Shown: positions 32,633 to 41,925, numbered from the stretch's first letter. The stretch: 42,023 nt of DNA from Ignavibacteriales bacterium (GCA_026390595.1 JAPLFQ010000015.1:1-42023), one strand, 5' to 3'. The notes: generated by a model from the sequence alone, not told the origin. Numbers and translations: made by a program.

Positions 32633-33421
32633 ATGAGACTAGACGTTCGATTTGATCCTTTTGAGCTTGACGAACTGGAGCTTCGGGGAAAAAACATCAT
32701 CGTGATTGATGTGCTGCGTTCAAGCACCACGATCGCGGTGGCACTAAACAACGGCGCCCGGGAGATCATCCCGGTCGAGAGTATCGAAAACGCCGTCAAG
32801 ATTTCGGGGAGCCTTTTTGGGGATGTGACACTGCGCGGGGGCGAACGGAATGGGAAGACCATCCAGGGCTTCAACCTCGGAAACTCTCCTCTCGAGTATA
32901 CCGAAGCGACCGTGAAAGGGAAGTCCATCATTTTCTGCACGACGAACGGGTCGGTGGCGATGTATAAGAGCCGGTTCGCCCAGAACCTGGCCATCGGGAC
33001 GTTCGTGAATATCTCCAAAGTGATCGACTTCATCAAGGAAATCAAGCAGGATTTTGTTCTCATCTGCGCCGGGCGGGCAAATGCGTTCAGCAATTTCAGC
33101 CTGGAGGATGCCGTCTGTGCGGGAATGATTGTACACAAGCTTGCCGCGGCCAAGGAACTGGCGGTGGAACTGACGGATTCCGCTCTTGCTTCCCAATCGC
33201 TCTACAAGACCTATGGCCGGTCGCTGCTTAAGATGATGAAGAACACCGAACACGGCCGGTATCTCACAGAAATCGGCTTCCTGGAAGACATCAAGATCGC
33301 TGCTGCCGTTGACTCGTATGCGATTCTTCCGATTCTCAGCGGGAACGTGATCAAACTCAAGCGCGAGGAACCGCGCCACGCCGACGGTGAGAACCCGGCA
33401 AACGCTAAACCGGGCTCGTGA
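32633..33421 (+). CDS. comB: ComB-like 2-phosphosulfolactate phosphatase family protein
   Basis: The 262-residue protein has the ComB family boxes: VIDVLRSSTTIAVALNNGA, TLRGGERNGKTIQGFNLGNS with SPLEY, IIFCTTNGSVA and DFVLICAGRANAFSNFSLED. In methanogens ComB dephosphorylates 2-phosphosulfolactate during coenzyme M synthesis. Homologues are scattered in bacteria that make no coenzyme M, where sulfolactate metabolism or another phosphatase role is possible. No comA or comC homologue lies nearby, so the substrate here is open. It is placed between gcvT and ftsK, with 21- and 16-base gaps. Confidence 0.85.
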   Translation: MRLDVRFDPFELDELELRGKNIIVIDVLRSSTTIAVALNNGAREIIPVESIENAVKISGSLFGDVTLRGGERNGKTIQGFNLGNSPLEYTEATVKGKSIIFCTTNGSVAMYKSRFAQNLAIGTFVNISKVIDFIKEIKQDFVLICAGRANAFSNFSLEDAVCAGMIVHKLAAAKELAVELTDSALASQSLYKTYGRSLLKMMKNTEHGRYLTEIGFLEDIKIAAAVDSYAILPILSGNVIKLKREEPRHADGENPANAKPGS

Positions 33422-33437
33422 GCTGCATCTGAACACT

Positions 33438-35867
33438 ATGGCCGAACCAACCAACCAACCCAAAGACGCACAGAAGAAAAAGAACCCCGATCGGCGACGA
33501 CAGATCTGGTCGTTCCTCGGGATTCTCTTTTCCTTCATGCTTTTGCTGAGCCTTGTGTCGTACACTCCCGCCGATCAGTCCAACGGGCAGGTGCGTATCG
33601 TGGACCTTTGGAAAGTGCTGACTCCGGACGAGGCGCTCCAGGCGAAGGCCGACAGGACGCAGAATCTCCTTGGCTTGCTCGGTGCTATACTCTCGAACTG
33701 GTTCATCAACTCAACTATCGGGTACGGCATCATCGCGCTCCCGTTCCTCGGGCTGGCGTGGTCATGGTATTTGCTGCGGAAGAAGGAGCTGCACAAACTC
33801 ATCCTCGCCACCAACTACGTTGTTGCCATTGCGCTTCTGTTTTCAGCCCTGATGGGCTCGATGCGGCTCATCGGCGATGTCCCGATACTCGCGATGGAAT
33901 GGAGCGGTACTGTCGGGGACTTTGCCGCGAATACGCTGTATAAGCTGATCGGCTTGGTGGGAAGCTTCTTGCTTCTTCTGGGACTTCTCGCCGTCGTCTT
34001 GACCCTTCTGGTTGATCTTGATATCCAGCAAACCTATGAACGATTGCAGGAATTGCTGGCCCGGTTGATGGCGTGGATCCGCAGGAAGAGGTCAGAGTCG
34101 AAGCTCGAAGCGGCGAAAGAAGCAGAATCCCCGGCCCCTCGACGATCCGTCGAAATCAAACGCGATGCTCAGGAACATGTGCCGCCCCCGCCGATCATGC
34201 GGAAACCCCCGGTGAGGGAAGAGCGGCCGGAAGTTCAGCCTCCCGTTCTCCACGAGGAAGCGGACGAAGATCCGGCACCGCGTGAGCCCGAAGGCGACTT
34301 GCCTCTGGATATCAACGCGCCGGTGAAGGAAGAAGAAGTGAACTTCGATGAGCGGCCGGCTGCAGAAGACGTCGAAGAAGAAGAGATAGACTACATATTC
34401 CCCTCAGTCGAGCTGCTCGATATCGCACGAACGTCAGAAGAAGTGGACGAAGAAGAGCTGAAGGCGAATGCAGAGCTCCTGCGGTCAAAGCTGGCGGATT
34501 TTGGTGTCGAAATCGAAAGCGTCTCTGTGACGCCCGGCCCGGTGGTGACGCTCTATGAAATCGTGCCTGCGACCGGAGTCAAGATCAGCAGAATCGAAAG
34601 CCTCCAGGACGACATCGCCCTCGCTCTCAAAGCCCGAGGCATCCGCATCATCGCTCCGATCCCTGGAAAGGGGACTGTGGGTGTTGAGATTCCGAACCAC
34701 AATCCCGCACTGGTAACGCTCCGCGGGATCATCAATTCCTCCAAGTTCCGGGATTTCAAAGGCGCTCTGCCGCTCGCGCTCGGGAAGACGATCACCGGCG
34801 AAGCCTGCGTGGACGATCTGGCCAAGATGCCTCACCTCCTCATCGCCGGAGCGACGGGATCGGGAAAGAGCGTCGGTATCAACACGATTATCACGAGCCT
34901 GATCTACAGGCTCCATCCGAGCGACGTCAAGTTCATTATCATCGATCCGAAGAAGATCGAGCTGTCGCAATATGGAAAGTTGAACAAGCATTTTCTCGCT
35001 GTGTGCCCCGATATCGATGAAGAAATCGTTACCACCCCGGGGAACGCGGTGCTCGTGCTCAAGAGCGTCGAAATCGAGATGGAGAACCGGTATGACCGCC
35101 TCGCTGCGGCCGGCGTGCGGAATATCGCGGACTACAACGAAAGGCTGAAATCGGGCCGTCTGCATGACACCGAAACCATCAAGCACAGGAAGCTTCCGTA
35201 CCTCGTAATTGTGGTTGACGAACTTGCCGACCTGATGATCACGGCGGCAAAAGAAGTTGAAGAGCCGATCGCGCGCCTCGCGCAGCTTGCGCGGGCTGTC
35301 GGTATCCATCTCGTCCTGGCCACCCAGAGACCATCGGTGGACGTCATCACCGGCGTGATCAAGGCGAATTTCTCTGCGCGCGTCGCATACCAGGTGGCGT
35401 CGAAAATCGATTCCCGCACCATTCTCGACATGAATGGGGCGGATCAGCTGCTTGGGAACGGCGACATGCTGTACCTCGCCGCCGGGAGCCCGAAACCAAT
35501 TCGAGTGCAGAACGCGTTCATCTCCGCTGACGAAGTGGAGAGGGTCGTTCAGCACATCTCGAAACAAAAGGGATACAGTCATCCAACCATGCTTCCTTCC
35601 GTCTTCGAGAAGAAGAAGGCGAGCAGTGCAGCTGGCGGTGGATCGACCGATGAGTTGTTTGAAGAAGCCGCGAAGATCATCGTGCGGCATCAGCAGGGAT
35701 CGGTCTCACTTTTGCAGCGGCGGCTGAAGGTCGGCTATTCGCGGGCCGCCCGGCTCATCGACGAACTGGAAGCGGCGGGCATCGTCGGACCGTTCGACGG
35801 CAGCAAGGCGCGCGAGGTGCTCGTGGAGACTGATGCTGAACTGGATATTATTTTGAGGAGTCTGTGA
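33438..35867 (+). CDS. ftsK: DNA translocase FtsK/SpoIIIE
   Basis: This 809-residue septal ATPase pumps chromosome ends across the closing division site and coordinates dimer resolution. The N-terminus has about four membrane helices (about 25-200: IWSFLGILFSFMLLLSLVSY, IGLVGSFLLLLGLLAVVLTL). A charged Pro/Glu-rich linker (about 210-330) follows, then the alpha/beta motor with Walker A GATGSGKS (471-478) and Walker B YLVIVVDELADLM, RLAQLARAVGIHLVLATQRPS, and the gamma winged-helix DNA-orienting domain (SVSLLQRRLKVGYSRAARLI). The ATG at 33438 was chosen; an earlier frame start lies inside comB. lolA follows with a TGATG overlap, as ftsK and lolA are neighbours in E. coli. Confidence 0.96.
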   Translation: MAEPTNQPKDAQKKKNPDRRRQIWSFLGILFSFMLLLSLVSYTPADQSNGQVRIVDLWKVLTPDEALQAKADRTQNLLGLLGAILSNWFINSTIGYGIIALPFLGLAWSWYLLRKKELHKLILATNYVVAIALLFSALMGSMRLIGDVPILAMEWSGTVGDFAANTLYKLIGLVGSFLLLLGLLAVVLTLLVDLDIQQTYERLQELLARLMAWIRRKRSESKLEAAKEAESPAPRRSVEIKRDAQEHVPPPPIMRKPPVREERPEVQPPVLHEEADEDPAPREPEGDLPLDINAPVKEEEVNFDERPAAEDVEEEEIDYIFPSVELLDIARTSEEVDEEELKANAELLRSKLADFGVEIESVSVTPGPVVTLYEIVPATGVKISRIESLQDDIALALKARGIRIIAPIPGKGTVGVEIPNHNPALVTLRGIINSSKFRDFKGALPLALGKTITGEACVDDLAKMPHLLIAGATGSGKSVGINTIITSLIYRLHPSDVKFIIIDPKKIELSQYGKLNKHFLAVCPDIDEEIVTTPGNAVLVLKSVEIEMENRYDRLAAAGVRNIADYNERLKSGRLHDTETIKHRKLPYLVIVVDELADLMITAAKEVEEPIARLAQLARAVGIHLVLATQRPSVDVITGVIKANFSARVAYQVASKIDSRTILDMNGADQLLGNGDMLYLAAGSPKPIRVQNAFISADEVERVVQHISKQKGYSHPTMLPSVFEKKKASSAAGGGSTDELFEEAAKIIVRHQQGSVSLLQRRLKVGYSRAARLIDELEAAGIVGPFDGSKAREVLVETDAELDIILRSL

Positions 35868-36502
35868 TGCGAAGTGTTGTGTTTGGGCTGTTGGTGTTCA
35901 GCGGAATTGCCCTGGGTCAGCAGAAGGAATACACCGTCAAAGAAGTCACCGACCGGATGCAGAAGAAATACGAGTCGATACAGGACGCGACTGCCCGGTT
36001 CACTCAGCACGTGAAATTCGGGTTCTCGAAGATCGAGCAGAGCTTTTCGGGAACGCTCAAGATGAAGAAGCCGCACCGGTACCGCGTCGAAACAGAGTAC
36101 CAGACGCTCGTCACCGACGGCACGACGGTGTGGTCGTTCTCGCCGGTCAACAAGCAGGTCCTCATCGACCGGTACAAAGAAACAGGCGACTCGTTCACGC
36201 CCGAACAGTTTCTTCTGAATCTTCCGTCGAATTATTACGTGACCCTTGTTCAGCCCGAGGCCGGTTCAGAGAAGTCGACGATCATGCTGAAGCTTGTTCC
36301 GAAGGACGATCAGTCCTTCATCAAGTCGATGAAGGTCTGGGTGGACGAAGGTTCGTGGGTTGTCAAGAAAGTCGAAATGCTCGACGTCAATGACACGGAA
36401 AAGATCTACACGGTCCAGGAAATCAAGATCAATACGAACCTGAAGGACACCACGTTCGCGTTCACAGCCCCGCAGGGCACAGAAGTCGTCGACTTGCGTT
36501 AA
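35867..36502 (+). CDS. lolA: Outer-membrane lipoprotein carrier protein LolA
   Basis: This 211-residue periplasmic chaperone carries lipoproteins from LolCDE to the outer membrane. A signal peptide (MRSVVFGLLVFSGIALGQ) is followed by the LolA beta-barrel pattern: VTDRMQKKYESIQDATARFTQ, FSGTLKMKKPHRYRVE, LVTDGTTVWSFSPVNKQVLI, KSMKVWVDEGSWVVKKVEM and FAFTAPQGTEVVDLR. GAGGAG six bases before ATG 35867 fixes the start; a GTG at 35864 is in frame. The TGATG overlap with ftsK implies translational coupling. Confidence 0.92.
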   Translation: MRSVVFGLLVFSGIALGQQKEYTVKEVTDRMQKKYESIQDATARFTQHVKFGFSKIEQSFSGTLKMKKPHRYRVETEYQTLVTDGTTVWSFSPVNKQVLIDRYKETGDSFTPEQFLLNLPSNYYVTLVQPEAGSEKSTIMLKLVPKDDQSFIKSMKVWVDEGSWVVKKVEMLDVNDTEKIYTVQEIKINTNLKDTTFAFTAPQGTEVVDLR

Positions 36503-36518
36503 CCATCCATCATCCCTC

Positions 36519-37550
36519 ATGCCATCACGACTCAAGAAAGTCCTTCAGACTGCCCTGGGGTTTCTCCTCGCCGGCCTCTTTCTGTTCCTCGCGTTTCGCG
36601 GTGTGAGTATCAAGGAGTTATGGGCCTCTCTCCAGGACGTCGATTATGTCTGGGTTGCGCTCCTCGTTCCTATTGTGGTCATCAGTCACTGGTTGCGGGC
36701 GGTGCGCTGGGCGTACCTCCTTGCCCCGATCAAGGAGAACATCCCGACCCGGAACCTGTTTTCAGCCGTCATGATCGGTTTCATGGTGAATAACCTGCTT
36801 CCCCGCGTCGGCGAGGTGACGCGCCCGTTTGCGATCGGCAAGTCTGAAAATATCTCGAAAAGTTCAGCGTTCGGGACTGTCGTGATCGAACGAATCATCG
36901 ACATGGTCGTTTTTCTCTTCATCCTCTGCCTGATGCTTTTCCTGTATCCTGGTTCTCTGGATCCATTCTTCAGCAACGTGAATGCCGTCAGGCCGTTTTT
37001 CTTCATCGGATCCATCGGATTCCTGGTCTTCTTCGTTGTTCTCTTCTTCAAGGCAGAATCGCTCTTCCGGCTTCTGAGCTTTCTCAAACGATTCATTCCG
37101 AAGCGGCTGGAGGCCAAATACCAGTCGCTCCTTGATTCGTTTCTCAGCGGGTTTGCGGTTTCCAAGATGCGGAAACAATACCCCATGATCGTGGTGCTAA
37201 GTCTCCTGATCTACTTTTTCTATGCGCTGAGTCTCTACGTTCCCTTCTATGCATTCCACACCATGGCAGGACACAACCTGGACTTCGGCGCTTCCGTTAT
37301 TCTGCTGACGATTTCCACGATCGCCTTCGCGTTCCCTGCCCCCGGGGCTCTGGGGACGTATCATCAATTTCTTTCTTTTGCCTTGGTCCGCCTCTACGGT
37401 GTCGACAATGTAACGGCGCTCAGCTATTCGATTATTACTCACGAAATGGGGTACATCATCACGACGGTGGTGGGACTCTACTACTTCTTCAAAGACCACC
37501 TGCACATTTCCGAGGTGGTCAACGGAACTTCCGACAACGAGATGGTTTGA
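36519..37550 (+). CDS. UPF0104/LPG-synthase-TM family membrane protein
   Basis: This 343-residue protein has about eight membrane helices and the UPF0104 pattern: ALLVPIVVISHWLRAVRWAYLL, VMIGFMVNNLLPRVGEVTRPF, FGTVVIERIIDMVVFLFILC, and FPAPGALGTYHQFLSFAL. The family is the membrane half of MprF and includes AglD-like glycosylation proteins, so lipid or lipid-linked sugar transport is likely. There is no aminoacyl-transferase domain, so it is not a full MprF. It follows lolA by 16 bases and precedes an oxidoreductase often found in surface-glycan loci, which fits an envelope role. Confidence 0.85.
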   Translation: MPSRLKKVLQTALGFLLAGLFLFLAFRGVSIKELWASLQDVDYVWVALLVPIVVISHWLRAVRWAYLLAPIKENIPTRNLFSAVMIGFMVNNLLPRVGEVTRPFAIGKSENISKSSAFGTVVIERIIDMVVFLFILCLMLFLYPGSLDPFFSNVNAVRPFFFIGSIGFLVFFVVLFFKAESLFRLLSFLKRFIPKRLEAKYQSLLDSFLSGFAVSKMRKQYPMIVVLSLLIYFFYALSLYVPFYAFHTMAGHNLDFGASVILLTISTIAFAFPAPGALGTYHQFLSFALVRLYGVDNVTALSYSIITHEMGYIITTVVGLYYFFKDHLHISEVVNGTSDNEMV

Positions 37551-37552
37551 AT

Positions 37553-39748
37553 ATGAAACAAGTGACGCAACACAACAAAACAGGCGATGTGCGTGTGGAG
37601 GAGGTGCCGATTCCGGCATTGAAGCCCGGTTTCGTGCTTGTCAGAACGCACTGTTCGCTCATCAGCGCCGGAACGGAACGGGCGGGCATCAACCAACGCA
37701 AGGCCTCGCTGCTCCAAAGGGCGAAAGCGCAGCCCGAACTCGTCCGGTTGGTTCTGGATCAGGTGAGGCAATACGGACTCATCAGCACGTATCGCCGGGT
37801 GCAGACCAAACTTGAATCGACTGCACCGATCGGCTACAGCGTCGCGGGTGAGGTTGTTGCCGCAGGGGGGAAGGAGTTGCCGGTGAAAGCGGGTGACTTT
37901 GTCGCGTGTGCCGGGGCGAACTACGCGAACCATGCCGAGTACGTGGTAGTCCCGATGCATTTGTGCGCCAGGATCCCGAAGGGAGTTAAACTTGACGATG
38001 CGGCATACACGACTCTCGGGTCGATCGCCCTCCAGGGAATCCGGCAGGTCAATCCGACGCTCGGGGAAACCGTTGTGGTCATCGGTCTTGGCCTTCTTGG
38101 CCAGTTGACGATTCAGATGCTGAAAGCAAATGGATGTATTGTGGTCGGAATCGACCTGGACGATACCTCGGTCAAACTCGCCAGGCTGAGTGGTGCTGAT
38201 GTCGCAGTTCGTCGTGATACCGGCGATGTGAAGAATGTCGTCCGATCGGCCACCAAGGGGCTGGGAGCTGACGCGGTGATTATCACCGCGGCGACGCAAA
38301 GCAATGACACCGTGGAATTGGCCGGTGAACTGTGCCGGGAGAAGGGGCGGGTCGTGTTGGTGGGAGATGTGGGGTTGACACTTCCCAGGGCTCCGTACTA
38401 CATGAAAGAGCTTGATTTCAGATTGTCGCGGTCGCTCGGCCCTGGCCGATATGATCCCGAATACGAAGAGCGAGGGAAAGACTATCCGGCGTCATACGTG
38501 CGGTGGAGCGAAAACCGCAACATGCTCGAATTCCTCCGGCTTCTCTCGACTGGTCAGGTCGATCTTCACCACCTGACGACACACCGGTTCCCGCTTGACG
38601 AAGCCCAGGCCGCATATGCGTTGATTACGAGCGTATCGTCGAAGAAGCATGAACACTTCATCGGTGTCCTGCTCGACTATGAAAAATCAGACGCGGAAGT
38701 CTTCGAGCAGCTGCCCCGCTCAGTGAAGGTTTCAACAAAAAAGGCCGAAGTGGGTCCCAAGGTGAGTCGTGTGGGATTCATCGGAGCCGGAAGTTTCGCA
38801 CAAGGCTTCCTCCTCCCGCACATCGGACGATCGCAGACGACGTCGCTCGTGACAGTCTGCAACGGGAATGGTCTCAATGCCACGAACGTTGCGCGGACGT
38901 TTGGTTTCGAAAACGCCACCAGTGACCCCTCTGAAGTGTTCAAGAATGAATCGATTAATACGGTCTTTATCGCGACACGCCACAACCTGCACGCGTCGCT
39001 CACGGTGGATGCACTCAAGTCGGGGAAGAGCGTCTTTGTGGAAAAACCCCTCGCGTTGAATGCCTCCGAACTCAGGGAAATCCAGAATGCTTGCGAATCG
39101 GCCTCCGCTGCCGGCAAGGAGCCGTTGCTGATGGTCGGCTTCAACCGCAGATTTGCCCCTCAGGTGGTGCACGCCAGGAGGTTTTTCGAAAACGCAGTGG
39201 GCCCGTATGTGATGCAGTACCGGGTGAGCGCCGGATTCGTTCCGAAGAGTCATTGGACGCGGGATTCGGCTGAAGGGGGCGGAAGGATCATCGGCGAAGT
39301 CTGCCATTTTGTCGATTTGATGCAGTACATCACATCATCTCAGCCCGTCAAGGTTTTTGCGGAATCGCTCTCCGCGGCATCCGGCGGTGCGTCGGATGAT
39401 GATTCAGTACTCATCACGGTCAAATTCCAGGACGGCTCCGTCGGAACCATCACCTATCTGGCAAACGGGGATGCTTCTCTCCCGAAGGAGCGATTGGAAA
39501 TCTCGTCGACCGGAAGGACTGCCGTGATCGATAATTTCCAGCGCCTTTCGCTTTATCAAAACGGGAAGAAGCGTGAGTTCAAGCTCTCCAGTGTCGACAA
39601 AGGTCATCGCGCTGAAGTGCGCGAGTTCTTGACGGCAATCGAGGAGGGAAAGCCTTCGCCAATTCCACTGCAGAGTCTCATTGCGACGACGCAGGCGACA
39701 TTCAAGATTATGGAATCGCTGCAAGTCGGAGTGCCGGTTTCCCTGTGA
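37553..39748 (+). CDS. Bi-domain oxidoreductase (zinc-ADH-like plus Gfo/Idh/MocA)
   Basis: This 731-residue fusion has a medium-chain dehydrogenase in its first half (SLISAGTERAG, GYSVAGEVVAAG, and the NAD-binding VVVIGLGLLGQLTIQML) and a Gfo/Idh/MocA sugar dehydrogenase in its second (VSRVGFIGAGSFAQGFLLPH, TVFIATRHNLHA, GKSVFVEKPLALN, GGRIIGEVCHFVDLMQY). The EKP lysine and the later GEVCHFVD histidine/aspartate are the family's catalytic positions. Such fusions usually occur in capsule, O-antigen or exopolysaccharide loci and are thought to modify nucleotide sugars. The ATG at 37553 is used; an in-frame TTG lies six bases upstream. No heparinase or glycosyltransferase gene is next to it. Confidence 0.88.
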   Translation: MKQVTQHNKTGDVRVEEVPIPALKPGFVLVRTHCSLISAGTERAGINQRKASLLQRAKAQPELVRLVLDQVRQYGLISTYRRVQTKLESTAPIGYSVAGEVVAAGGKELPVKAGDFVACAGANYANHAEYVVVPMHLCARIPKGVKLDDAAYTTLGSIALQGIRQVNPTLGETVVVIGLGLLGQLTIQMLKANGCIVVGIDLDDTSVKLARLSGADVAVRRDTGDVKNVVRSATKGLGADAVIITAATQSNDTVELAGELCREKGRVVLVGDVGLTLPRAPYYMKELDFRLSRSLGPGRYDPEYEERGKDYPASYVRWSENRNMLEFLRLLSTGQVDLHHLTTHRFPLDEAQAAYALITSVSSKKHEHFIGVLLDYEKSDAEVFEQLPRSVKVSTKKAEVGPKVSRVGFIGAGSFAQGFLLPHIGRSQTTSLVTVCNGNGLNATNVARTFGFENATSDPSEVFKNESINTVFIATRHNLHASLTVDALKSGKSVFVEKPLALNASELREIQNACESASAAGKEPLLMVGFNRRFAPQVVHARRFFENAVGPYVMQYRVSAGFVPKSHWTRDSAEGGGRIIGEVCHFVDLMQYITSSQPVKVFAESLSAASGGASDDDSVLITVKFQDGSVGTITYLANGDASLPKERLEISSTGRTAVIDNFQRLSLYQNGKKREFKLSSVDKGHRAEVREFLTAIEEGKPSPIPLQSLIATTQATFKIMESLQVGVPVSL

Positions 39749-40455
39749 GACCAGGGAAGGTTTCAGCCGGATACGCCTTCGTGCTGTTCTTCGGCGGTTT
39801 TCTTCAGTCATCGAGCGCACAACAGTCGCCGCTTCAGAATGCCAATCGGTTCTTCGATGTCACCGCAGGGCTCGGCATCGCCGTTCATTCGACTCCGCTG
39901 CTTGCCAACTACATCAATGCTCTGGCGCAGCCGCCACTCGATCAGAGGGTTGATCAGTTCAATTCGGCCGCTGAATTCTATGTGATTCCCGAGCTCCAGG
40001 TCTCGCGTGATTGGAGTGTTGGAATCGAATACAGCATGCTTCTAAAGTCGTACTCCATCGACAGTCGATCGGCGTATGCGCGGACGGAGATTGCGTATGA
40101 AGTCCATATGCCTTCGGTGCTTCTCCACTACCTGGTGTTCGGTGACGGGTTCAGGCTGAAGTTCGGGGGCGGCGCCGGCTACCATTTCGCGAAGTTCGAT
40201 CAGTCATTCCCGCTGATCGGTGCAGGTGAGACGTTTCGCATCAGCGGGCCCGGTTTCAAGATCGACGCCGTCGGGAATACGAAATTCGATGATACATTCT
40301 ATGGGAGCATCGGGATTGATCTGCGGTGGGATTTTCTTGGCGCGTTGTCGCGCAGTGCCGGGGCATCCCAGGTTGCGCGGAGTGGTCCGGATCTTCCGAA
40401 GATGAATTTTTTCAATGCCGGAGTGAAATTCGGCGTCACGTTTCAACTCTTTTAA
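39745..40455 (+). CDS. Outer-membrane beta-barrel protein
   Basis: This 236-residue protein begins at a GTG overlapping the stop of the oxidoreductase gene (GTGA). A signal peptide (..SAGYAFVLFFGGFLQSSSAQQ) is followed by alternating aromatic/hydrophobic beta strands typical of small barrels: FFDVTAGLGIAVHSTP, DWSVGIEYSMLLKSY, RLKFGGGAGYHFAKF, SIGIDLRWDFLG, and a terminal FNAGVKFGVTFQLF ending in phenylalanine, the usual barrel-assembly signal. No known family is recognised beyond a porin-like or OmpW/OmpA-like barrel. The overlap suggests co-translation with the upstream sugar-modifying enzyme. Confidence 0.75.
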   Translation: MRPGKVSAGYAFVLFFGGFLQSSSAQQSPLQNANRFFDVTAGLGIAVHSTPLLANYINALAQPPLDQRVDQFNSAAEFYVIPELQVSRDWSVGIEYSMLLKSYSIDSRSAYARTEIAYEVHMPSVLLHYLVFGDGFRLKFGGGAGYHFAKFDQSFPLIGAGETFRISGPGFKIDAVGNTKFDDTFYGSIGIDLRWDFLGALSRSAGASQVARSGPDLPKMNFFNAGVKFGVTFQLF

Positions 40456-40469
40456 ACTATCGTTCGCCA

Positions 40470-41282
40470 ATGTCCATTTTGCAGGCTGCCATACTTGGAT
40501 TGCTTCAGGGTCTCACAGAGTTCCTCCCTGTGAGCAGTTCTGGCCATCTGGTATTCTTCAAGCAGCTCCTCAACGTCAGCAATCCGGAGATGCTTTCGTT
40601 TGACGTCTTCGTGCATTTCGGAACGCTCATTTCAGTGTGCATCATTTTCCGAAAGGACATCGGTCACATTTTCAGGTCGTTCTTGGAAGCTGCCCGGACA
40701 CAGACCTGGAAGGCGGCGTATGCGACGAACGAGTACTTCCGCCTGGGCACGGCAATCATCATCGCTTCGGTGCCGGCGGCGGTTGTCGGGTTGATATTCC
40801 ACGATCAGATTGCTGAGGCGTTTCGCGATCCGAAGCTGGTGTCGGTCAACCTCGTCGTGACGGGTTTGTTCTTGTTCCTGACCCGGTTTCCGGTGGCACT
40901 CGAGGGTAAGCGCGTGGGAGCCGTGTCTGGATTTATTATTGGTATCGCGCAATCGGTGGCGATCCTGCCCGGAATATCACGTTCAGGATCGACGATCAGC
41001 ACCGCATTGTTCCTTCACATTCCCCCCGCGCTTGCCGCACGATTTTCTTTTCTCCTTTCTGTTCCCGTTATTGCGGGGGCGGCATTGCTGGAAACGAAGA
41101 CAATCGTCCACCAGGGGGCCGAAATCGGATTTGGCCCGTTCATCGTGGGAGTTGTTGCCGCAGCAATCATGGGATATGTCTCGATCAAGCTCCTGCTTCG
41201 CATCATCGAGCGGGGCCGATTCAGCTGGTTCGCGTTCTATTGCTTTGTCGCCGGCATCGCAGGCATTCTTTTCATTTCGTGA
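40470..41282 (+). CDS. uppP: Undecaprenyl-diphosphatase
   Basis: This 270-residue membrane enzyme (UppP/BacA) recycles undecaprenyl diphosphate to the monophosphate carrier used in peptidoglycan and glycan synthesis. It has the two family motifs: LTEFLPVSSSGH (E17 to H26) and the later GISRSGSTISTALFL. About eight helices are evident. The ATG at 40470 starts the standard MSILQAAILGLLQGLTE; a longer frame begins inside the barrel gene and is rejected. High expression in other bacteria gives bacitracin tolerance. Neighbouring genes with envelope functions are consistent. Confidence 0.95.
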   Translation: MSILQAAILGLLQGLTEFLPVSSSGHLVFFKQLLNVSNPEMLSFDVFVHFGTLISVCIIFRKDIGHIFRSFLEAARTQTWKAAYATNEYFRLGTAIIIASVPAAVVGLIFHDQIAEAFRDPKLVSVNLVVTGLFLFLTRFPVALEGKRVGAVSGFIIGIAQSVAILPGISRSGSTISTALFLHIPPALAARFSFLLSVPVIAGAALLETKTIVHQGAEIGFGPFIVGVVAAAIMGYVSIKLLLRIIERGRFSWFAFYCFVAGIAGILFIS

Positions 41283-41291
41283 AAGGAATCA

Positions 41292-41858
41292 ATGAAACGA
41301 TCACTTATAGTGCTGCTCATTCTTTTTCTCATAATCATAACTGAAGGGTGCCAGAAGAAAACCGTGAATGCCACACTTGAGACCTCGAAGGGGACGATTG
41401 AAATCGAACTGTTTCAATCAGACGCCCCAAAGACCGTAGCCAATTTCACTGGCCTTGCCGAGAAGGGTTACTTCAACGGGATTATTTTCCACCGGATTTC
41501 CAAAGGGTTCGTCATCCAGGGGGGTGACCCAACCGGAACGGGGACTGGAGGGAAGAGTATCTACGGGAAGGAATTCGAGGATGAATTGAATCCTTCGACG
41601 CCCTCCTATCAGGCCGGGTATGTCCGCGGAACGCTCGCTATGGCCAACCGCGGCCCCAACACGAATACGAGCCAGTTTTTTATCATGCTGCGCGACATTC
41701 CTGGTATGCCGAAGAACTATACGATTTTCGGGAAAGTCACGAAGGGGTTGGACGTCGTCGATTCCATCGCCGCTGTCGAGATCACTCCGCAGATGGGTCC
41801 GAATGACGGAAAGCCGAAAGTGGATGTGGTGATGAAGAAAGTGACCATTGTGAAGTAA
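41292..41858 (+). CDS. Lipoprotein cyclophilin-type peptidyl-prolyl isomerase
   Basis: The 188-residue protein has a lipoprotein signal peptide ending at ITEGC, so C20 should be lipidated, followed by a complete small bacterial cyclophilin: FHRISKGFVIQGGDPTGTGTGG, YVRGTLAMANRGPNTNTSQFFIM and NYTIFGKVTKGLDVVD. The FHR and QFFI residues of the active site are present. It would catalyse proline isomerisation during folding of exported proteins at the inner or outer membrane. It begins nine bases after uppP. Confidence 0.93.
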   Translation: MKRSLIVLLILFLIIITEGCQKKTVNATLETSKGTIEIELFQSDAPKTVANFTGLAEKGYFNGIIFHRISKGFVIQGGDPTGTGTGGKSIYGKEFEDELNPSTPSYQAGYVRGTLAMANRGPNTNTSQFFIMLRDIPGMPKNYTIFGKVTKGLDVVDSIAAVEITPQMGPNDGKPKVDVVMKKVTIVK

Positions 41859-41875
41859 ATGGCATTTGGTTAATT

Positions 41876-41925
41876 GGTTAAATGGTGATTGGTTCAACAA
41901 CCATCGAACCACTCACCAATGAACC
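41876..41925. repeat. Inverted repeat after the cyclophilin gene (repeat family member)
   Basis: Arms of 20 bases (41876-41895 and 41906-41925) pair at 17 positions around a ten-base loop, followed by GTGGAGTTTTTCG. It could act as a terminator before holA. It shares GGTTAATTGGTTA (41868-41880) and GTGATTGGTT (41885-41894) with the repeat at 28429-28517. Confidence 0.6.

Noticed and set aside
34485-35690. 401-codon minus-strand frame inside ftsK
   Set aside because: It is opposite the conserved motor domain; the translated sequence shows no domain.
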